Below, in pieces: positions 16,408 to 26,862 of a stretch of DNA of 59,009 bases; the stretch's first letter is position 1, and each line of letters begins with the position of its first letter. Under the pieces are notes generated by a model, which saw nothing but the letters and a program-made list of their open reading frames with translations, ran no database searches and was not told the origin of the DNA. The translations under genes and the position numbers were made by a program. Source of the stretch: TM7 phylum sp. oral taxon 352 (GTDB taxonomy: Bacteria; Patescibacteriota; Saccharimonadia; Saccharimonadales; Saccharimonadaceae); the NCBI GenBank assembly GCA_007845355.1, contig SDRQ01000003.1, positions 1 through 59,009 of the forward strand, in the 5' to 3' direction.

Positions 16408-18267
16408 CTACACCGCTCCGTAGCCGCCGATCGGTGAATCTGACGGTTTTATTTGTTGTGATACAGGATTTGTATTGATCAAATTATACTCGGTATCGCT
16501 AGCCTGAATTTGGATGTGAACGTGATTTTGTCCAGCAAAGAATAATCCTTGTCCAACTGGGAAATTGGCTAGTCGTTTCTGCTCTTCATCTGTCAATTTA
16601 AACACTTGCGCTAAAACATCAACGGCGCTGGCGGACTGTTTCAAAAGCAGCTGCATTGAGGAGTTGGAAACGATTGCTCGACCCATTTTACTTCCGACGA
16701 AGTCTTCCACGTCCTGTGTGATTGTTGTCAGACCTAATTGATATTTGCGGGCGCGCTTGGCTAATGAGAATAAGAAATTGGCAGAATCGTCATATTTCAT
16801 CAATTGCCAAGCCTCGTCAACAATCAACATACGTTTCCTCTGGTCGGTACGCGTAATATTCCAGATGTGGTTCAGAACAATATACATCGCCGTCGGTCGC
16901 AGCTCATCTTCCAAATCGCGAATATTAAAGACAACCATATTATTATTAATATCAATATTACTCTGTTGCGAGAATATTCCAGCAAACGTTCCAGAGGTAA
17001 ATTTGCGAAGTCGCTGAGCCAGACTTGGGCCAGTTCCGCCCATATGAAGCAAAGTGTCGTATAGGTCGGAAATTGTCGGTGGCGTAGAATTGTGTGTCAA
17101 TGGATCCGAAGTAATACCAACGCGCGCGTAAGTGTCAATCAAGGCTTGATCAATATCAGCTTCTTCCGCTGGTGATAATCCCGCTACGACTTGCCCGCCA
17201 GCCCCTACTCCTGCGCCGCCCAGCATTTGTCTGAGCAGTCCATGTAGTGTAACTAAGTTAGCACGTAGTGCGTCATCTGCTTCATCAGTATCAATAACAC
17301 GCGGCAAATCAAACGGATTGATTCTCGTGTCGCTACTTAAGCTCAATCGAATATAACTGCCACCAACCGCGTCGCATAGTTTTTGGTACTCATTTTCTGG
17401 GTCGATAATTACAATATCAGCCCCGACCATCATACTTCTTAAAGCTTCCAATTTAACGGTAAATGATTTACCAGCACCAGACTTAGCAAACACGACCATA
17501 TTGGCGTTTTCCAGAGAGAATCTGTCGAAAATCACCAAGCCATTATTATGCATATTAATTCCGTAAAGTACACCCTTATTGTCCGTTAAATCGGCTGAAG
17601 TGAATGGAAAGCTGGTTGAAATTGCGCCAGTATTCATGTTGCGGCGAATCTGTAGTTCATCAGTCAATTGTGGAATAGAACTATTCAATCCCTGCTCCTG
17701 CTGGCTGGAAGCTACTTTTGAGAACACCAATTGCTGGCCAAAAATAGTTTCAATTTTATGCTGGATGAAGTTTAGCTCATCCAGGCTGTCGGCGTAAAGC
17801 GTGATATATAAGCCGTAGCGGAAGAATTTTTCCGCGCCAATCTGTAATTGATCGCGCAATTCTTCGGCGTCTTGCAAAGCCGCTTCCAAGCCTGGATCGC
17901 GCACCTTTCCCTTTTCCATGTTTATATTCATGGTTGCTTCCAACTGAGTAACTTTTTTGCGCAGGTTATTCAGGACAATTTGCGTATCGACTGGATAAAT
18001 AAACATACTAATGTCCAGCACTTCATCAATGTTAATGATTGAGCTAAGCCAGCCGGTGTAGATTTGACGAGGATAGCCATAAACATACATTGTGCGGCCA
18101 TATTTTGAGCCAAGTCGGAAATGGTCGGAATGAAGCTCGATACTACTTGGCGCGATAAAATCACGCAAAGTTCGAACACCGGTTAAGAAGGCTTGTTCGA
18201 CTTCGGCTTGCTCCCTTGCTCGTTGTTGAGCAGCAATATCAACGGCATCTAATTTCTTCTTTGCCAT
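16408..18267 (-). CDS. virB4: VirB4-family type IV secretion ATPase
   Basis: 619 residues. The C-terminal motor domain has Walker A AKSGAGKSFTVK (about 258-269) and Walker B MLIVDEAWQLM (about 484-494), with a downstream conserved ITQDVED. The first 230 residues form the usual VirB4/TraC N-domain. It energises pilus assembly and substrate transfer at the inner membrane. It starts with ATG sharing the last base of the upstream TraC-like gene. No VirB11 or VirD4 ATPase is seen in the window. Confidence 0.93.
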   Translation of the reverse strand: MAKKKLDAVDIAAQQRAREQAEVEQAFLTGVRTLRDFIAPSSIELHSDHFRLGSKYGRTMYVYGYPRQIYTGWLSSIINIDEVLDISMFIYPVDTQIVLNNLRKKVTQLEATMNINMEKGKVRDPGLEAALQDAEELRDQLQIGAEKFFRYGLYITLYADSLDELNFIQHKIETIFGQQLVFSKVASSQQEQGLNSSIPQLTDELQIRRNMNTGAISTSFPFTSADLTDNKGVLYGINMHNNGLVIFDRFSLENANMVVFAKSGAGKSFTVKLEALRSMMVGADIVIIDPENEYQKLCDAVGGSYIRLSLSSDTRINPFDLPRVIDTDEADDALRANLVTLHGLLRQMLGGAGVGAGGQVVAGLSPAEEADIDQALIDTYARVGITSDPLTHNSTPPTISDLYDTLLHMGGTGPSLAQRLRKFTSGTFAGIFSQQSNIDINNNMVVFNIRDLEDELRPTAMYIVLNHIWNITRTDQRKRMLIVDEAWQLMKYDDSANFLFSLAKRARKYQLGLTTITQDVEDFVGSKMGRAIVSNSSMQLLLKQSASAVDVLAQVFKLTDEEQKRLANFPVGQGLFFAGQNHVHIQIQASDTEYNLINTNPVSQQIKPSDSPIGGYGAV

Positions 18268-19151
18268 TATGACCTTCCTCCTCTCGGTGATGGACCAGTT
18301 CCCTTAGTTACGTAAGTAGTCGTAAGCTCGCTCGGGTCAATGTCCTCTAACGATTCACGTGACGACGTGTCGGGATTATATGAAGTGTAGAATAGCTCAC
18401 CCAGTTGTCGGGTGTTTAATTGCCAGCTTTTTACGCCCATTTGGAATAGACCGTTCATAACCGAATCGATGCGGTTTTTAATTTCATCTTTGGCTTTGGT
18501 ATAGGTAACTTGGTCAATTTTTGTCACAGTCGCCTCTTTTTTTCCACTGAAGAAGCTATTGAACAATCCCTTAGTCTGTTGTTTGAAGGCATTTTCCTCG
18601 CCAGCTGGATAATATGGAACGACGACGTAAAAGCTCTTATCCATAATGTTTGCCTCTTGTGCCAGAATATCAATGAAATCCATATAATCGTCCATTAAGA
18701 CGTTGAGAAGCATATTGTCTTGATTGCGGCGAATTTCAGCCAATCTGTCCAGATACGGGCCAATGTCCACGCGGCGTGAACGGATAAGAACTTGAATTGG
18801 GAAATATAGAGAGTTAATGAAGTTTTGATAGCTGAACTCAATTCCCTCTCTTTCGCGTGAACTCATCAGGTCGAAGTTGATTGATTCACATTCCACTACC
18901 GCCCGAAAACTGCCATCGCTCATGATGATCATATTTTCGCGCATTTCAGAGAAAAGCAACGTATTCTGAGTGCTAATCGGTCCTTTTTGTTTTTTGTCAT
19001 CAGGAGTTTTATCCGGAGACGGCGTGGTTGGATTTGGTCCCGAACCAATTGCTACTGATGGCTGCTGAGAGACACCAGGAAGAGCCGCATTGGTTTGCGG
19101 AACCTGCTGATAAGATTGTTGATTTTGTAACTCTGGTTGCATAAACCCCAC
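18267..19151 (-). CDS. TraC-like/VirB4 N-domain-like protein
   Basis: 294 residues, mainly cytosolic. The first 60 are Pro/Gln/Asn-rich; the rest resembles the N-terminal, ATPase-lacking part of VirB4/TraC proteins (FRAVVECESINFDLMS, then FINSLYFPIQVLIRSRRVDI). No P-loop is present. It sits between PrgI and VirB4 with one-base overlaps, so it is probably a dedicated partner of VirB4. Proteins of this kind commonly sit next to virB4 in Gram-positive-like T4SS loci (family assignment from memory). Confidence 0.75.
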   Translation of the reverse strand: MGFMQPELQNQQSYQQVPQTNAALPGVSQQPSVAIGSGPNPTTPSPDKTPDDKKQKGPISTQNTLLFSEMRENMIIMSDGSFRAVVECESINFDLMSSREREGIEFSYQNFINSLYFPIQVLIRSRRVDIGPYLDRLAEIRRNQDNMLLNVLMDDYMDFIDILAQEANIMDKSFYVVVPYYPAGEENAFKQQTKGLFNSFFSGKKEATVTKIDQVTYTKAKDEIKNRIDSVMNGLFQMGVKSWQLNTRQLGELFYTSYNPDTSSRESLEDIDPSELTTTYVTKGTGPSPRGGRS

Positions 19152-20063
19152 CTAACGTAGTGAAATCACCACTTCCTCATCTGATAATTTATTTTCTTGC
19201 TGAATTCGATTTGCCTCACGCGCAATCGTTTCAATCGAGAGGTCGCGGTTATTTGCCAGTTCTATTATAGCAGGTGGCACCTCGTTTACGCTAGTTTGCG
19301 GCGTGGTTGTCGGCTGAGTTTGAGCTGGAGCGCTCGCGGCAGGCCGTCCGGACACTGGATTTAATACGGATTGACGCATTGTTGGGTACGGATTCATTTG
19401 TAGTGGTGCGGCTGGAGTAGGATTATCTGGTTGAGATGGTTGAGGTGTTTGCGTAGGAGGCGGTGTAGCAGATTGCCCTGTTTGCATCTTTTGGATAACT
19501 TCTTGTCGCCTACGAACATCTGACTGATTTATCAAGTGATTGATATTTTGTGCCGTAGCACTATTTTCATCCAATATGTCGTTGGCTGCCTGCCCTTCGT
19601 TGAATAAATCGGCACGCATCGAGCTATTCGGATTATTGACGCCACGAATTGACCAACCCTGGCTATCCACCAGATTCGCCAAATATGACAATCTTCGCTG
19701 GACTTCGGCTTGATCGTAATTATTACCGTAAGTCTTCTCCTCGACTTTTGGCGCGATAACTTCGACTAATCTTTCAATTCCATCAGGCTGCCATAGACGC
19801 TTTTTTGGTTTTAGCATAAAAGAAATAACTGCCGCTAAATAAACTTCCATTGGCTGATCTTTTTTAAGCGGTAAAGCCAGCGCTCCAAAGAATAAAATTA
19901 TCGGCACAGGAATTATTGCCAAAGGTAGTAAAATTGTACTCAAACCGTACGCAATAGCGATTCCGATAACAGCTATAATTAAGAACACAAACTGTCGGAA
20001 ACTAAACGGCCCGAGCAGTTTGTCCTCCGCCTCGACATCTTGAGGAACTTTATACACCGACAT
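19152..20063 (-). CDS. PrgI-family (VirB3-like) T4SS inner-membrane protein
   Basis: 303 residues. The N-terminal 90 are a PrgI/VirB3-like module: YKVPQDVEAEDKLLGPFSFRQ followed by two close membrane helices (about 25-65) and a KPKKRLW cytosolic turn. The C-terminal 200 residues are Pro/Gln/Thr-rich and probably disordered. VirB3-type proteins anchor VirB4 to the membrane. ATG 20063 is 9 nt after TATAAT (20078-20073, minus), an internal leaderless promoter for the PrgI-TraC-VirB4 part of the operon. Confidence 0.85.
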   Translation of the reverse strand: MSVYKVPQDVEAEDKLLGPFSFRQFVFLIIAVIGIAIAYGLSTILLPLAIIPVPIILFFGALALPLKKDQPMEVYLAAVISFMLKPKKRLWQPDGIERLVEVIAPKVEEKTYGNNYDQAEVQRRLSYLANLVDSQGWSIRGVNNPNSSMRADLFNEGQAANDILDENSATAQNINHLINQSDVRRRQEVIQKMQTGQSATPPPTQTPQPSQPDNPTPAAPLQMNPYPTMRQSVLNPVSGRPAASAPAQTQPTTTPQTSVNEVPPAIIELANNRDLSIETIAREANRIQQENKLSDEEVVISLR

Positions 20064-20092
20064 ACTGCTTATATTATATCAAAATATGGAGA

Positions 20093-22624
20093 TTATAACA
20101 TGTTGCGGAAAATCTCAAATTGCTCTTTAGTTGCATCAGTTGCATTAGCTGACAACCTCTTATCAGTAAGAATTGTGTTGATGACTTTCTTAAGATCTTG
20201 ACGTTTCTTATCAGTAATAATAGATGTATTATTTACAGCTTCCATTAACAATTTAACACCATCAGCCTCAGTGGCGGCTAAAGTTTCTGGTTTATATTTA
20301 CCACCCTGTAGCCAGTCAGCACAATAATTGAGCAAATCTTGACGGTTATTAATAGCACCCTTAACCATATCGTCAATTAATTTACCGCCCATAAATGAAG
20401 CTTTGTTTTTCACGCCGGATGACGCTAATGCTGCCGACACGGAAGAATAGAATTCTGGCGGTAATTCGCTAACAAGCTGAGCCACTTCTGTAACAGTTCC
20501 GTATTTAATCTGCTCTTCAATTGCGGCTTCACGTATAAATATGTTATTACTATCCAGTACTGTTCCATTTGAAAGCGTCACGGAATTGCCTAAAGATATC
20601 TTTTGTCTTTGCTCAGCGCTCAGCTTATAATTCTTCATAATCTGATGAGCTTCATCAACAGACTTGGCATACTCGCTACGGCTGGTTGCTATGGCTGAAG
20701 CTAAGGCTGCATTTGCACCAATCAAATTGCCATTTGCATCTTTGAATACGTTGCCGCCAGCCTTCTCTTGAAGTTCCTTGCTGTTTTTCAATTGTTCTGC
20801 AAATTCACTATGCTGCTGACGTTGAGCGTTGTTCTTAATCAGACCCGCTGTTGCAATTTCGGTTTCTAGGTCTTTAATATCATTCATAAATGCAGTTTGC
20901 TGCTGATGAGCTTTCAAATCTTGTCGAGTTGCATAGGTAGCCGACACGTTTCTCAGAGCACGATCGTATAGAGATCTTTTTTCGTATATATCATCTGGTG
21001 CGTGACCCAGTGTAGATTCGAGGTAGCGATTATCATCTTGTGCAGATAAGAAATCTGATCGTCTGGAAGCCTGTCTGGCATACAAGTCAGACTTCTTATA
21101 CCTGGCTGTATTTCTAAATGAATTCTCGGCATCTTTCTGTGAAGTTTCCAGATCTTTTTTACGCAATCTACTATTATGATCCATTCGGCGGCGTAAACGA
21201 TTTGGGTTGAATCGCGTCATATTGGCATTAGCCAACTTCTTGTTTTTAGTGATCTCACGACGATCTTTAGCCCAGTTTTTGGACTTGTCGTACCAGCCTT
21301 TATTCTTGTCATTAACAAACCCAGCGAATTTGCCTAATACTCCGCCGCTAAGTTTCAGAATTATAGGTGTTAAGGCTAATGGTATAACTTGAACCACCAT
21401 TCCTAAGATTTGCATTATTCCACCATTTGCTCCAGTGGCGTTTTGGATAATTATTATTCCAGCCAATTGTGCCCCACCGAATATTACAGCGAATGCCGGG
21501 AAAAATACTAACATCGTGAGGAATAAGTCTCGCCATTTCTTAAACCATTTTTCTGTGCCAGGAAGTAAATAGCAAACGAAGGCTAAAGGTGAAATGATAA
21601 TTAAGATTACAATCAAAGCTTGACGTGCTGCCATAATTAGAAGTACTAAGAGAAGCACTAGACCTATTCCCACTAATGCTGATAGTGCCAATGGTAGCAA
21701 CTCTGCCCCCATAGCTACTGTTGCGACCACCCCGCCAGCTAAAGCTCCGTTGGATAATATCATCACAATAACTTCTGACCATGTCCAACCTACGCCCGTA
21801 TTTTCTCCTACGGTGGATATTGTGTTTTTAATTCCCATAAAGGCGTCTTGGAAAGCGTAGCCGGCTATGTTTGATAAATCTAGCAATACAGCACAAAACG
21901 TGAATGATAAGTTAACCAACACCGCCGCAATTACTAACCTAGGGAGCATTTTTTTAACGCCGTAATTGCTAATTCCTACAGAGGTCAACTGTGAGTAGAT
22001 AATCACCAAAAACGCCACAATAAACGCCACGTTGCTAATGTTTCGCATAATGACCCACGCCAGATAAATTCCACTGTTTTGGTTGGTCGTTTCTAACGGC
22101 TTAGTTTTTAAGAACTCCTGAAGCGCGCTGTACATATAATCTATGCCATCAGCCAGCCAGTTGGAGAGTGGACAGATAATCCAACCTATTCCCTGCACGT
22201 CACAAGAAGTACCTGTTGAATTTTCTGAGGGAGATTCAATTGAAATAGTTGAGTTGCTGGTTTGTTCGTAGGTGTTCGGTGGCGTAAATGAATAAACCGC
22301 GTAGGTTGCCGAGCTTAGCGAAGATATTTCGCTTGATGGGAAATAAATAACCTTGGTTTCTTTTTTATTCTTATCTTCATTAACATAAACAAGCGAATTA
22401 TCAGGTAGGTTAAATTGTTTGATCTTTTTATCATCACTTACCTTTGTATATTTTTCTTTATTATAGGTTAAATTATGGCCGCTCCATTCTGCGTCTACAG
22501 CGTAAACAGAGGTTGAGTGTGTTAAGGCATTAAGAAAAATGCCCACCAGCATCCCTGCTATCAGCAATACAAACCACTGCAGCCACTTGTTAAGAAGCTG
22601 CTTACGTGAAATTAACCACTCCAT
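20093..22624 (-). CDS. VirB6/TrbL-like polytopic channel protein (second copy)
   Basis: 843 residues. It has an N-terminal signal/anchor (about 15-38), an extracytoplasmic segment, then six or more membrane helices between about 190 and 440, then a 400-residue Lys/Gln/Asp-rich helical cytosolic tail. The core motif (VDLSNIAGYAF-like LLDLSNIAGYAFQDAF) is shared with the upstream larger paralog. VirB6/TrbL proteins form the inner-membrane channel of T4SS. A TAATAT lies 8 nt before ATG 22624. Confidence 0.83.
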   Translation of the reverse strand: MEWLISRKQLLNKWLQWFVLLIAGMLVGIFLNALTHSTSVYAVDAEWSGHNLTYNKEKYTKVSDDKKIKQFNLPDNSLVYVNEDKNKKETKVIYFPSSEISSLSSATYAVYSFTPPNTYEQTSNSTISIESPSENSTGTSCDVQGIGWIICPLSNWLADGIDYMYSALQEFLKTKPLETTNQNSGIYLAWVIMRNISNVAFIVAFLVIIYSQLTSVGISNYGVKKMLPRLVIAAVLVNLSFTFCAVLLDLSNIAGYAFQDAFMGIKNTISTVGENTGVGWTWSEVIVMILSNGALAGGVVATVAMGAELLPLALSALVGIGLVLLLVLLIMAARQALIVILIIISPLAFVCYLLPGTEKWFKKWRDLFLTMLVFFPAFAVIFGGAQLAGIIIIQNATGANGGIMQILGMVVQVIPLALTPIILKLSGGVLGKFAGFVNDKNKGWYDKSKNWAKDRREITKNKKLANANMTRFNPNRLRRRMDHNSRLRKKDLETSQKDAENSFRNTARYKKSDLYARQASRRSDFLSAQDDNRYLESTLGHAPDDIYEKRSLYDRALRNVSATYATRQDLKAHQQQTAFMNDIKDLETEIATAGLIKNNAQRQQHSEFAEQLKNSKELQEKAGGNVFKDANGNLIGANAALASAIATSRSEYAKSVDEAHQIMKNYKLSAEQRQKISLGNSVTLSNGTVLDSNNIFIREAAIEEQIKYGTVTEVAQLVSELPPEFYSSVSAALASSGVKNKASFMGGKLIDDMVKGAINNRQDLLNYCADWLQGGKYKPETLAATEADGVKLLMEAVNNTSIITDKKRQDLKKVINTILTDKRLSANATDATKEQFEIFRNML

Positions 22625-22697
22625 CTGGGTTTATATTAGCATTTTTGATGGAAAAAGTCAAGAGAAGAAGCTGTGTATGATTTTTTCTTGCTTAATG

Positions 22698-25622
22698 TCA
22701 TTTGCCGTATTTATTGACATCTTCGTTAGAGGGAATAATTATCCCTCCAGAGCTACTGTTGCCCTGTTGGTTATTTTGTGGTGATTGTTGAGAATTATTA
22801 CCTTGGCTGTTTTGCTGAGAGCTAGAGGGGGATGTATTCTGTGACGTATTCCCGGCAATCACTCCGTGAGCGCTTAACGCCTCGGATATTGCTTGATTTA
22901 TATTTTTCGCAGTATTTGGATTTGATACGGCAACTTCTCCTGCTTTTATAAATGCATCCTTAGCTTGCTGACTTCCACTATTAGTAATAGCATCGGATAA
23001 CCATTTGGTTGCTGCGCCATTCTGCACCAAGTGCTCTGCCTGTAGATTTCCAGACGCGGCATTATTTACTGCCATATTAGATAGGTCTTGCATACTACCA
23101 ACCTCATCATTAAGGATAGCATCTCCGAATCCATTTCCTATGATATTATTATCCTTCTTTGCGTATGCAGCTTTAATTGCCCGTTGTTTTATGGAGTTGT
23201 CTGTGCCTTTTAGACTACTCAGCACATCCATACGTTCTTTAAAACTACCATTAGCCATAGTATGGTCGATAGCCGCCGCGCGCATAGCCCTTGAGGCTAC
23301 GGTTGTGCCGTTGGCTATATCGGCTATCTTGTCTGATGTCATACCCTGTAGCATTGTGGATGCATTGTCAACATCACTCTCGAACGCTTTATTTACGGTT
23401 GCGCGGGCACGTGCTCCACCTTTATCCCAACCCATAAATCGACCAAACTTACTGTTATCTATCTTTGCGCGTCTATCACTTGCTCGCATGCTTGCGCGTT
23501 TCCTATCCATGAAGTCTGAATATTTTCTTTTCGTATCGCCGACAGCAGAGTTATCGATGCGCCTTTTCGCTGCACCCTTTGCGTTTCCAGCGAATCGACT
23601 ATGCGCATTAGCACCCATTCTGCCTATCTTTGCGCCAATGTTGCCTAACGAATTTAAGGAGCTCTGCAGCACAAAAGGTGTAGCGCCTAATGGCAAAATA
23701 GACGCCGCCAAGGCTGCAACCTGCATGGTTTCTTTCGGATTGTTTGGATCGTTTGTGCCGACTGCAGCCAATACGGCTCCCGCTAACTTTCCAGCTCCAT
23801 ACAGAAGAGATATTACAGGAAATACAATTAACAACCCCCTAAGCATTGATACCCATTTTTTGAATAAATTTTCAGTGTTTGGTAGAAGCCATGCTGCAAA
23901 TGCTAATGGAGATATTGCTATTAACAATATGACGGCAGCTTGTCGAACAATTAATATAACTAACACGACGAGTAAAGCCAAAAGTAGAGCCATGATAGTA
24001 GGTATACTTACAGCAAGGAATATAAATAGACCTACTCCAGCTAGTGCCAGTCCGCCAACGATTAAGGTGTTGAAGGTGCCAACTTCTGCCGATTGAGTAC
24101 TAACTCCTGATGCTGCCCCCTCCAGAACTCCTTTAAGAGAAAAACCGAGGATATTAGACAAATCTACAGCTAATTTGCAGAGGTAGAAAGATAGGTTTAC
24201 GAGCAAAGCTCCTATTATTAACCTTGGTAGAATTTTCTTAATTCCATAATTACTGACGCCGACATTGCTTATTTGGGAGAATATTACCCACAGGAATATT
24301 ACGGCAAATACGACGTTTGCAATATCTCGGAAGAACTTCCAAGCTTGCTCTAGTCCTCCATTTGGTTGCTCCTTAAAAATTTCTGTATCGATAGATAGAA
24401 AATACGATATTGCGGAGTAAGAGGCGTCTCCCAGGCTGCCAGCAAAACTCATTAAAGGACAGACGAGCCACCCTATACCGTCGACTCCACACGAATTTTT
24501 CTCTTCTTCTCCGCCGCCGTCACCTTCCGATGGGGTCTTTATTTCAGCAGACTGACCTTGCTTACAGGCGTTTATTTCGTCGGGGTTATTATAGGTTTCG
24601 CAGTATTTAGAATTACCCTTATGATTTACACCGTCTTCGCAGATGGCTTTTAGATTTTCGTCTGCCAGCCCTACGCACGCAGTGTCTGTGGCTGACTGTC
24701 TTAGGGCTTCTTGATACTTTGGCGCCGACTCCACTAGGCGCCGGTATATATTCATACACTGCCATTCAGAAATGTTTGCGTCATAATGATTCTGTGGCCA
24801 TTCACGGTTATTTGATCCGCCCACATTATAACCCTGCCCGTCGCCAGGTAGGTAATATGAGTTAGTTAAGTTTCCATTACTATCTACATCTTGTATTTCC
24901 CAATCTTTTGAGTTGTGTCGTCGAGGTTGAGGATTGTCGTCTTTTATGCATCCTCTTATCATGGACCTTGAGACAAGATATTTTATACTAGGATCGGAGT
25001 TTTCTATACCATTTTTATAACCTGATAAATTTGTTAGTACTTCAAATATCTTCCCTTTTGAATATATATTAACGCCATCTTGTCTATCGTCTTTTCCTCC
25101 TGTAGACTTCTTTTTTTTGCCAAATGCACCACTTCCATTTATGCATTCGTCTTCGGATAGGGTGTAGTTAATGCCTCTCCTGTATCCTATTTTGCAAAGC
25201 AATACTTCTACAGCGGAGGATCTTCCTTGTGGCTGTATGTTGAATTGACTAACAGCTGTACTCATAAGTTCAGCTGAGTTGCAATCAAAATATCCTCCCG
25301 AGCTATTGTATCCTGTAAAGCCTGGAAAAGTTCCTACGTAAGCTCCGTCGCCAACATTATTAAATATTTTTCCCTTTTTCAGCTCCTCTACGTTGCTGTT
25401 GGGCGCCTTACTTCCCGCACGGACAAAACATGTATCTAATGCGCGCGCATAAACATAGAACTTGTATTTTTCTTGAGTACTGAGACCGTCAAAGTACCCA
25501 GCGGCAAATGCAGGTAAAGAGGTTAATAGCGTAGAAATTGGTAATATAAATAAGGCGCTTACGCACAAATATAAAACTATACTCTTAAAGACGTTTCTAC
25601 GACCAAACCCACTCATAAACAT
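22698..25622 (-). CDS. VirB6/TrbL-like polytopic channel protein (first copy)
   Basis: About 974 residues: a signal peptide, a 350-residue Cys-containing exterior domain, a membrane core (about 400-680) with AVDLSNILGFSLKG, matching the second copy, a basic/Ala-rich cytosolic tail, and a Gln/Asn/Ser-rich C-terminus. Start choice: ATG 25622 has GAAGG 5 nt upstream. ATG 25634, 4 codons earlier, has no ribosome site and probably precedes the transcript start. The start lies in a hairpin (separate entry). This is the first gene of the secretion operon. Confidence 0.82.
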   Translation of the reverse strand: MFMSGFGRRNVFKSIVLYLCVSALFILPISTLLTSLPAFAAGYFDGLSTQEKYKFYVYARALDTCFVRAGSKAPNSNVEELKKGKIFNNVGDGAYVGTFPGFTGYNSSGGYFDCNSAELMSTAVSQFNIQPQGRSSAVEVLLCKIGYRRGINYTLSEDECINGSGAFGKKKKSTGGKDDRQDGVNIYSKGKIFEVLTNLSGYKNGIENSDPSIKYLVSRSMIRGCIKDDNPQPRRHNSKDWEIQDVDSNGNLTNSYYLPGDGQGYNVGGSNNREWPQNHYDANISEWQCMNIYRRLVESAPKYQEALRQSATDTACVGLADENLKAICEDGVNHKGNSKYCETYNNPDEINACKQGQSAEIKTPSEGDGGGEEEKNSCGVDGIGWLVCPLMSFAGSLGDASYSAISYFLSIDTEIFKEQPNGGLEQAWKFFRDIANVVFAVIFLWVIFSQISNVGVSNYGIKKILPRLIIGALLVNLSFYLCKLAVDLSNILGFSLKGVLEGAASGVSTQSAEVGTFNTLIVGGLALAGVGLFIFLAVSIPTIMALLLALLVVLVILIVRQAAVILLIAISPLAFAAWLLPNTENLFKKWVSMLRGLLIVFPVISLLYGAGKLAGAVLAAVGTNDPNNPKETMQVAALAASILPLGATPFVLQSSLNSLGNIGAKIGRMGANAHSRFAGNAKGAAKRRIDNSAVGDTKRKYSDFMDRKRASMRASDRRAKIDNSKFGRFMGWDKGGARARATVNKAFESDVDNASTMLQGMTSDKIADIANGTTVASRAMRAAAIDHTMANGSFKERMDVLSSLKGTDNSIKQRAIKAAYAKKDNNIIGNGFGDAILNDEVGSMQDLSNMAVNNAASGNLQAEHLVQNGAATKWLSDAITNSGSQQAKDAFIKAGEVAVSNPNTAKNINQAISEALSAHGVIAGNTSQNTSPSSSQQNSQGNNSQQSPQNNQQGNSSSGGIIIPSNEDVNKYGK

Positions 25623-25659
25623 AAACACCTTCATTTAATCATACACGAAGGTGTTTATG
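25620..25659 (-). promoter_or_regulatory. Hairpin burying the ribosome site and start of the secretion operon
   Basis: A perfect 13-bp inverted repeat: 25659-25647 pairs with 25632-25620 in the minus-strand RNA, with a 14-nt loop. The 3' arm contains the GAAGG ribosome site and the ATG at 25622. There is no T run, so it is not a simple terminator; it could gate translation. A TATGAT (-10-like) lies in the loop (25643-25638). Confidence 0.6.
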
Positions 25660-25683
25660 CAAGGGGGCAAATTAAAGATTATT

Positions 25684-26862
25684 TTATTTAAGAAGCTTAG
25701 CAACTTCGGGAATAGCACCAGGTGATACTTTAACGCCATCTTTTTCCAAAAAGGCTGCGTCTGCATCATCTTTGGTTAATATGCTAAAGCCAGCTATCAC
25801 GCTCGTTATGTGCAGATCGTCGTCATTTATGAAGCGTGAATCAACTTGTTTGTACCCTGGAACGTTTAAATCACTTGCATCCTCATCCTTGTTAATGAAG
25901 GCTCTAACAGCAAAAGGAATAGAAAGTTCATCATTTTCATTATCTTTAAAGGATACCTTATATACTGTAGATATTTCCGTGGTGGCGTATCCATACGTAG
26001 TGATTTTTTTGTCTGGAGTCTCATTTGGTCCAAAATCTACATTAGGGTTTGTCTTTCTGCACATTGAAACATATTTTTCAACTCCGCATTGATCTTCTCC
26101 TGTTGCGAGACCATCAGGAATGTAGCTAATCCATCCTGTAGGATTACCTTCATAGGTGCGCCCTGTGCTTTCAAAAACTTCCTCTACAGTAATGTCTGTA
26201 ATATCTTTTACATTGAACATATAAGGAAAATGCTTATCCTTATCATATACAGTTATATCAGCTAACAGATATTTAGCTTGACCTACTGTAATTACGTTAA
26301 ACACCCCCTTGTCTATTTTTTTCATTTCTTCTACTGAGAAAGGGTAGCCGTATTCAACGGAATCTCGGCGTATAGATCCAAGGGCAAATATTCCTATAAC
26401 ATTATTCTTGATAACAGGGCGTATATCTTTGGCGAAGTTGGAGCGGTTGGACGATACCGTTTCGTATTCTTCTACAGGTATTTTATCGTCTTCTTTTACT
26501 AAGTTTTCGTTTACGAATTTAGCGAAAGTGGCTCTCCACTCACTATAGCTAACTTCTTCACCGTTTTTTTCTTTTTCTAGAACATCTCTGAGGTCGGATA
26601 GATTTATGTCTTTATATTTGTCGATTATTTCTTGAGGTACAGGCTCTGTTGTGTCTGTGCTGGTTTCAGAAGATGGATTCTCGCTTTCCTGCGACGTGGA
26701 TGTTGTAGTATCTGGAGTTGGCTCTTTATATCTATAGCTTTCGCTATCACTACATCCTGCCGCCCCAAGTGCGAATGCTGTTGCGCCAATTAGTGCCATT
26801 ATTTTTTTTGATAAGCTTTTTTCTGAATCACTTGGGTTAAATTGTTCACGATTTCGAACCAT
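25684..26862 (-). CDS. Putative surface lipoprotein
   Basis: 392 residues from ATG 26862. A basic N-terminus, a hydrophobic stretch (MALIGATAFALGAAGC) and a lipobox-like AAGC near residue 40 suggest a lipid-anchored protein. A Thr/Ser/Glu-rich linker of about 40 residues follows, then a 290-residue acidic alpha/beta region of no known family. An upstream in-frame extension to 27108 would translate tRNA-Asp antisense and is rejected. Role unknown; it lies just upstream of the secretion operon and may be co-transcribed with it. Confidence 0.75.
   Translation of the reverse strand: MVRNREQFNPSDSEKSLSKKIMALIGATAFALGAAGCSDSESYRYKEPTPDTTTSTSQESENPSSETSTDTTEPVPQEIIDKYKDINLSDLRDVLEKEKNGEEVSYSEWRATFAKFVNENLVKEDDKIPVEEYETVSSNRSNFAKDIRPVIKNNVIGIFALGSIRRDSVEYGYPFSVEEMKKIDKGVFNVITVGQAKYLLADITVYDKDKHFPYMFNVKDITDITVEEVFESTGRTYEGNPTGWISYIPDGLATGEDQCGVEKYVSMCRKTNPNVDFGPNETPDKKITTYGYATTEISTVYKVSFKDNENDELSIPFAVRAFINKDEDASDLNVPGYKQVDSRFINDDDLHITSVIAGFSILTKDDADAAFLEKDGVKVSPGAIPEVAKLLK

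Noticed and set aside
23005-24096. A 363-codon plus-strand frame
   Set aside because: Antisense to the VirB6-like gene; a low-complexity Ala/Ser/Leu translation with no motif and no ribosome site.
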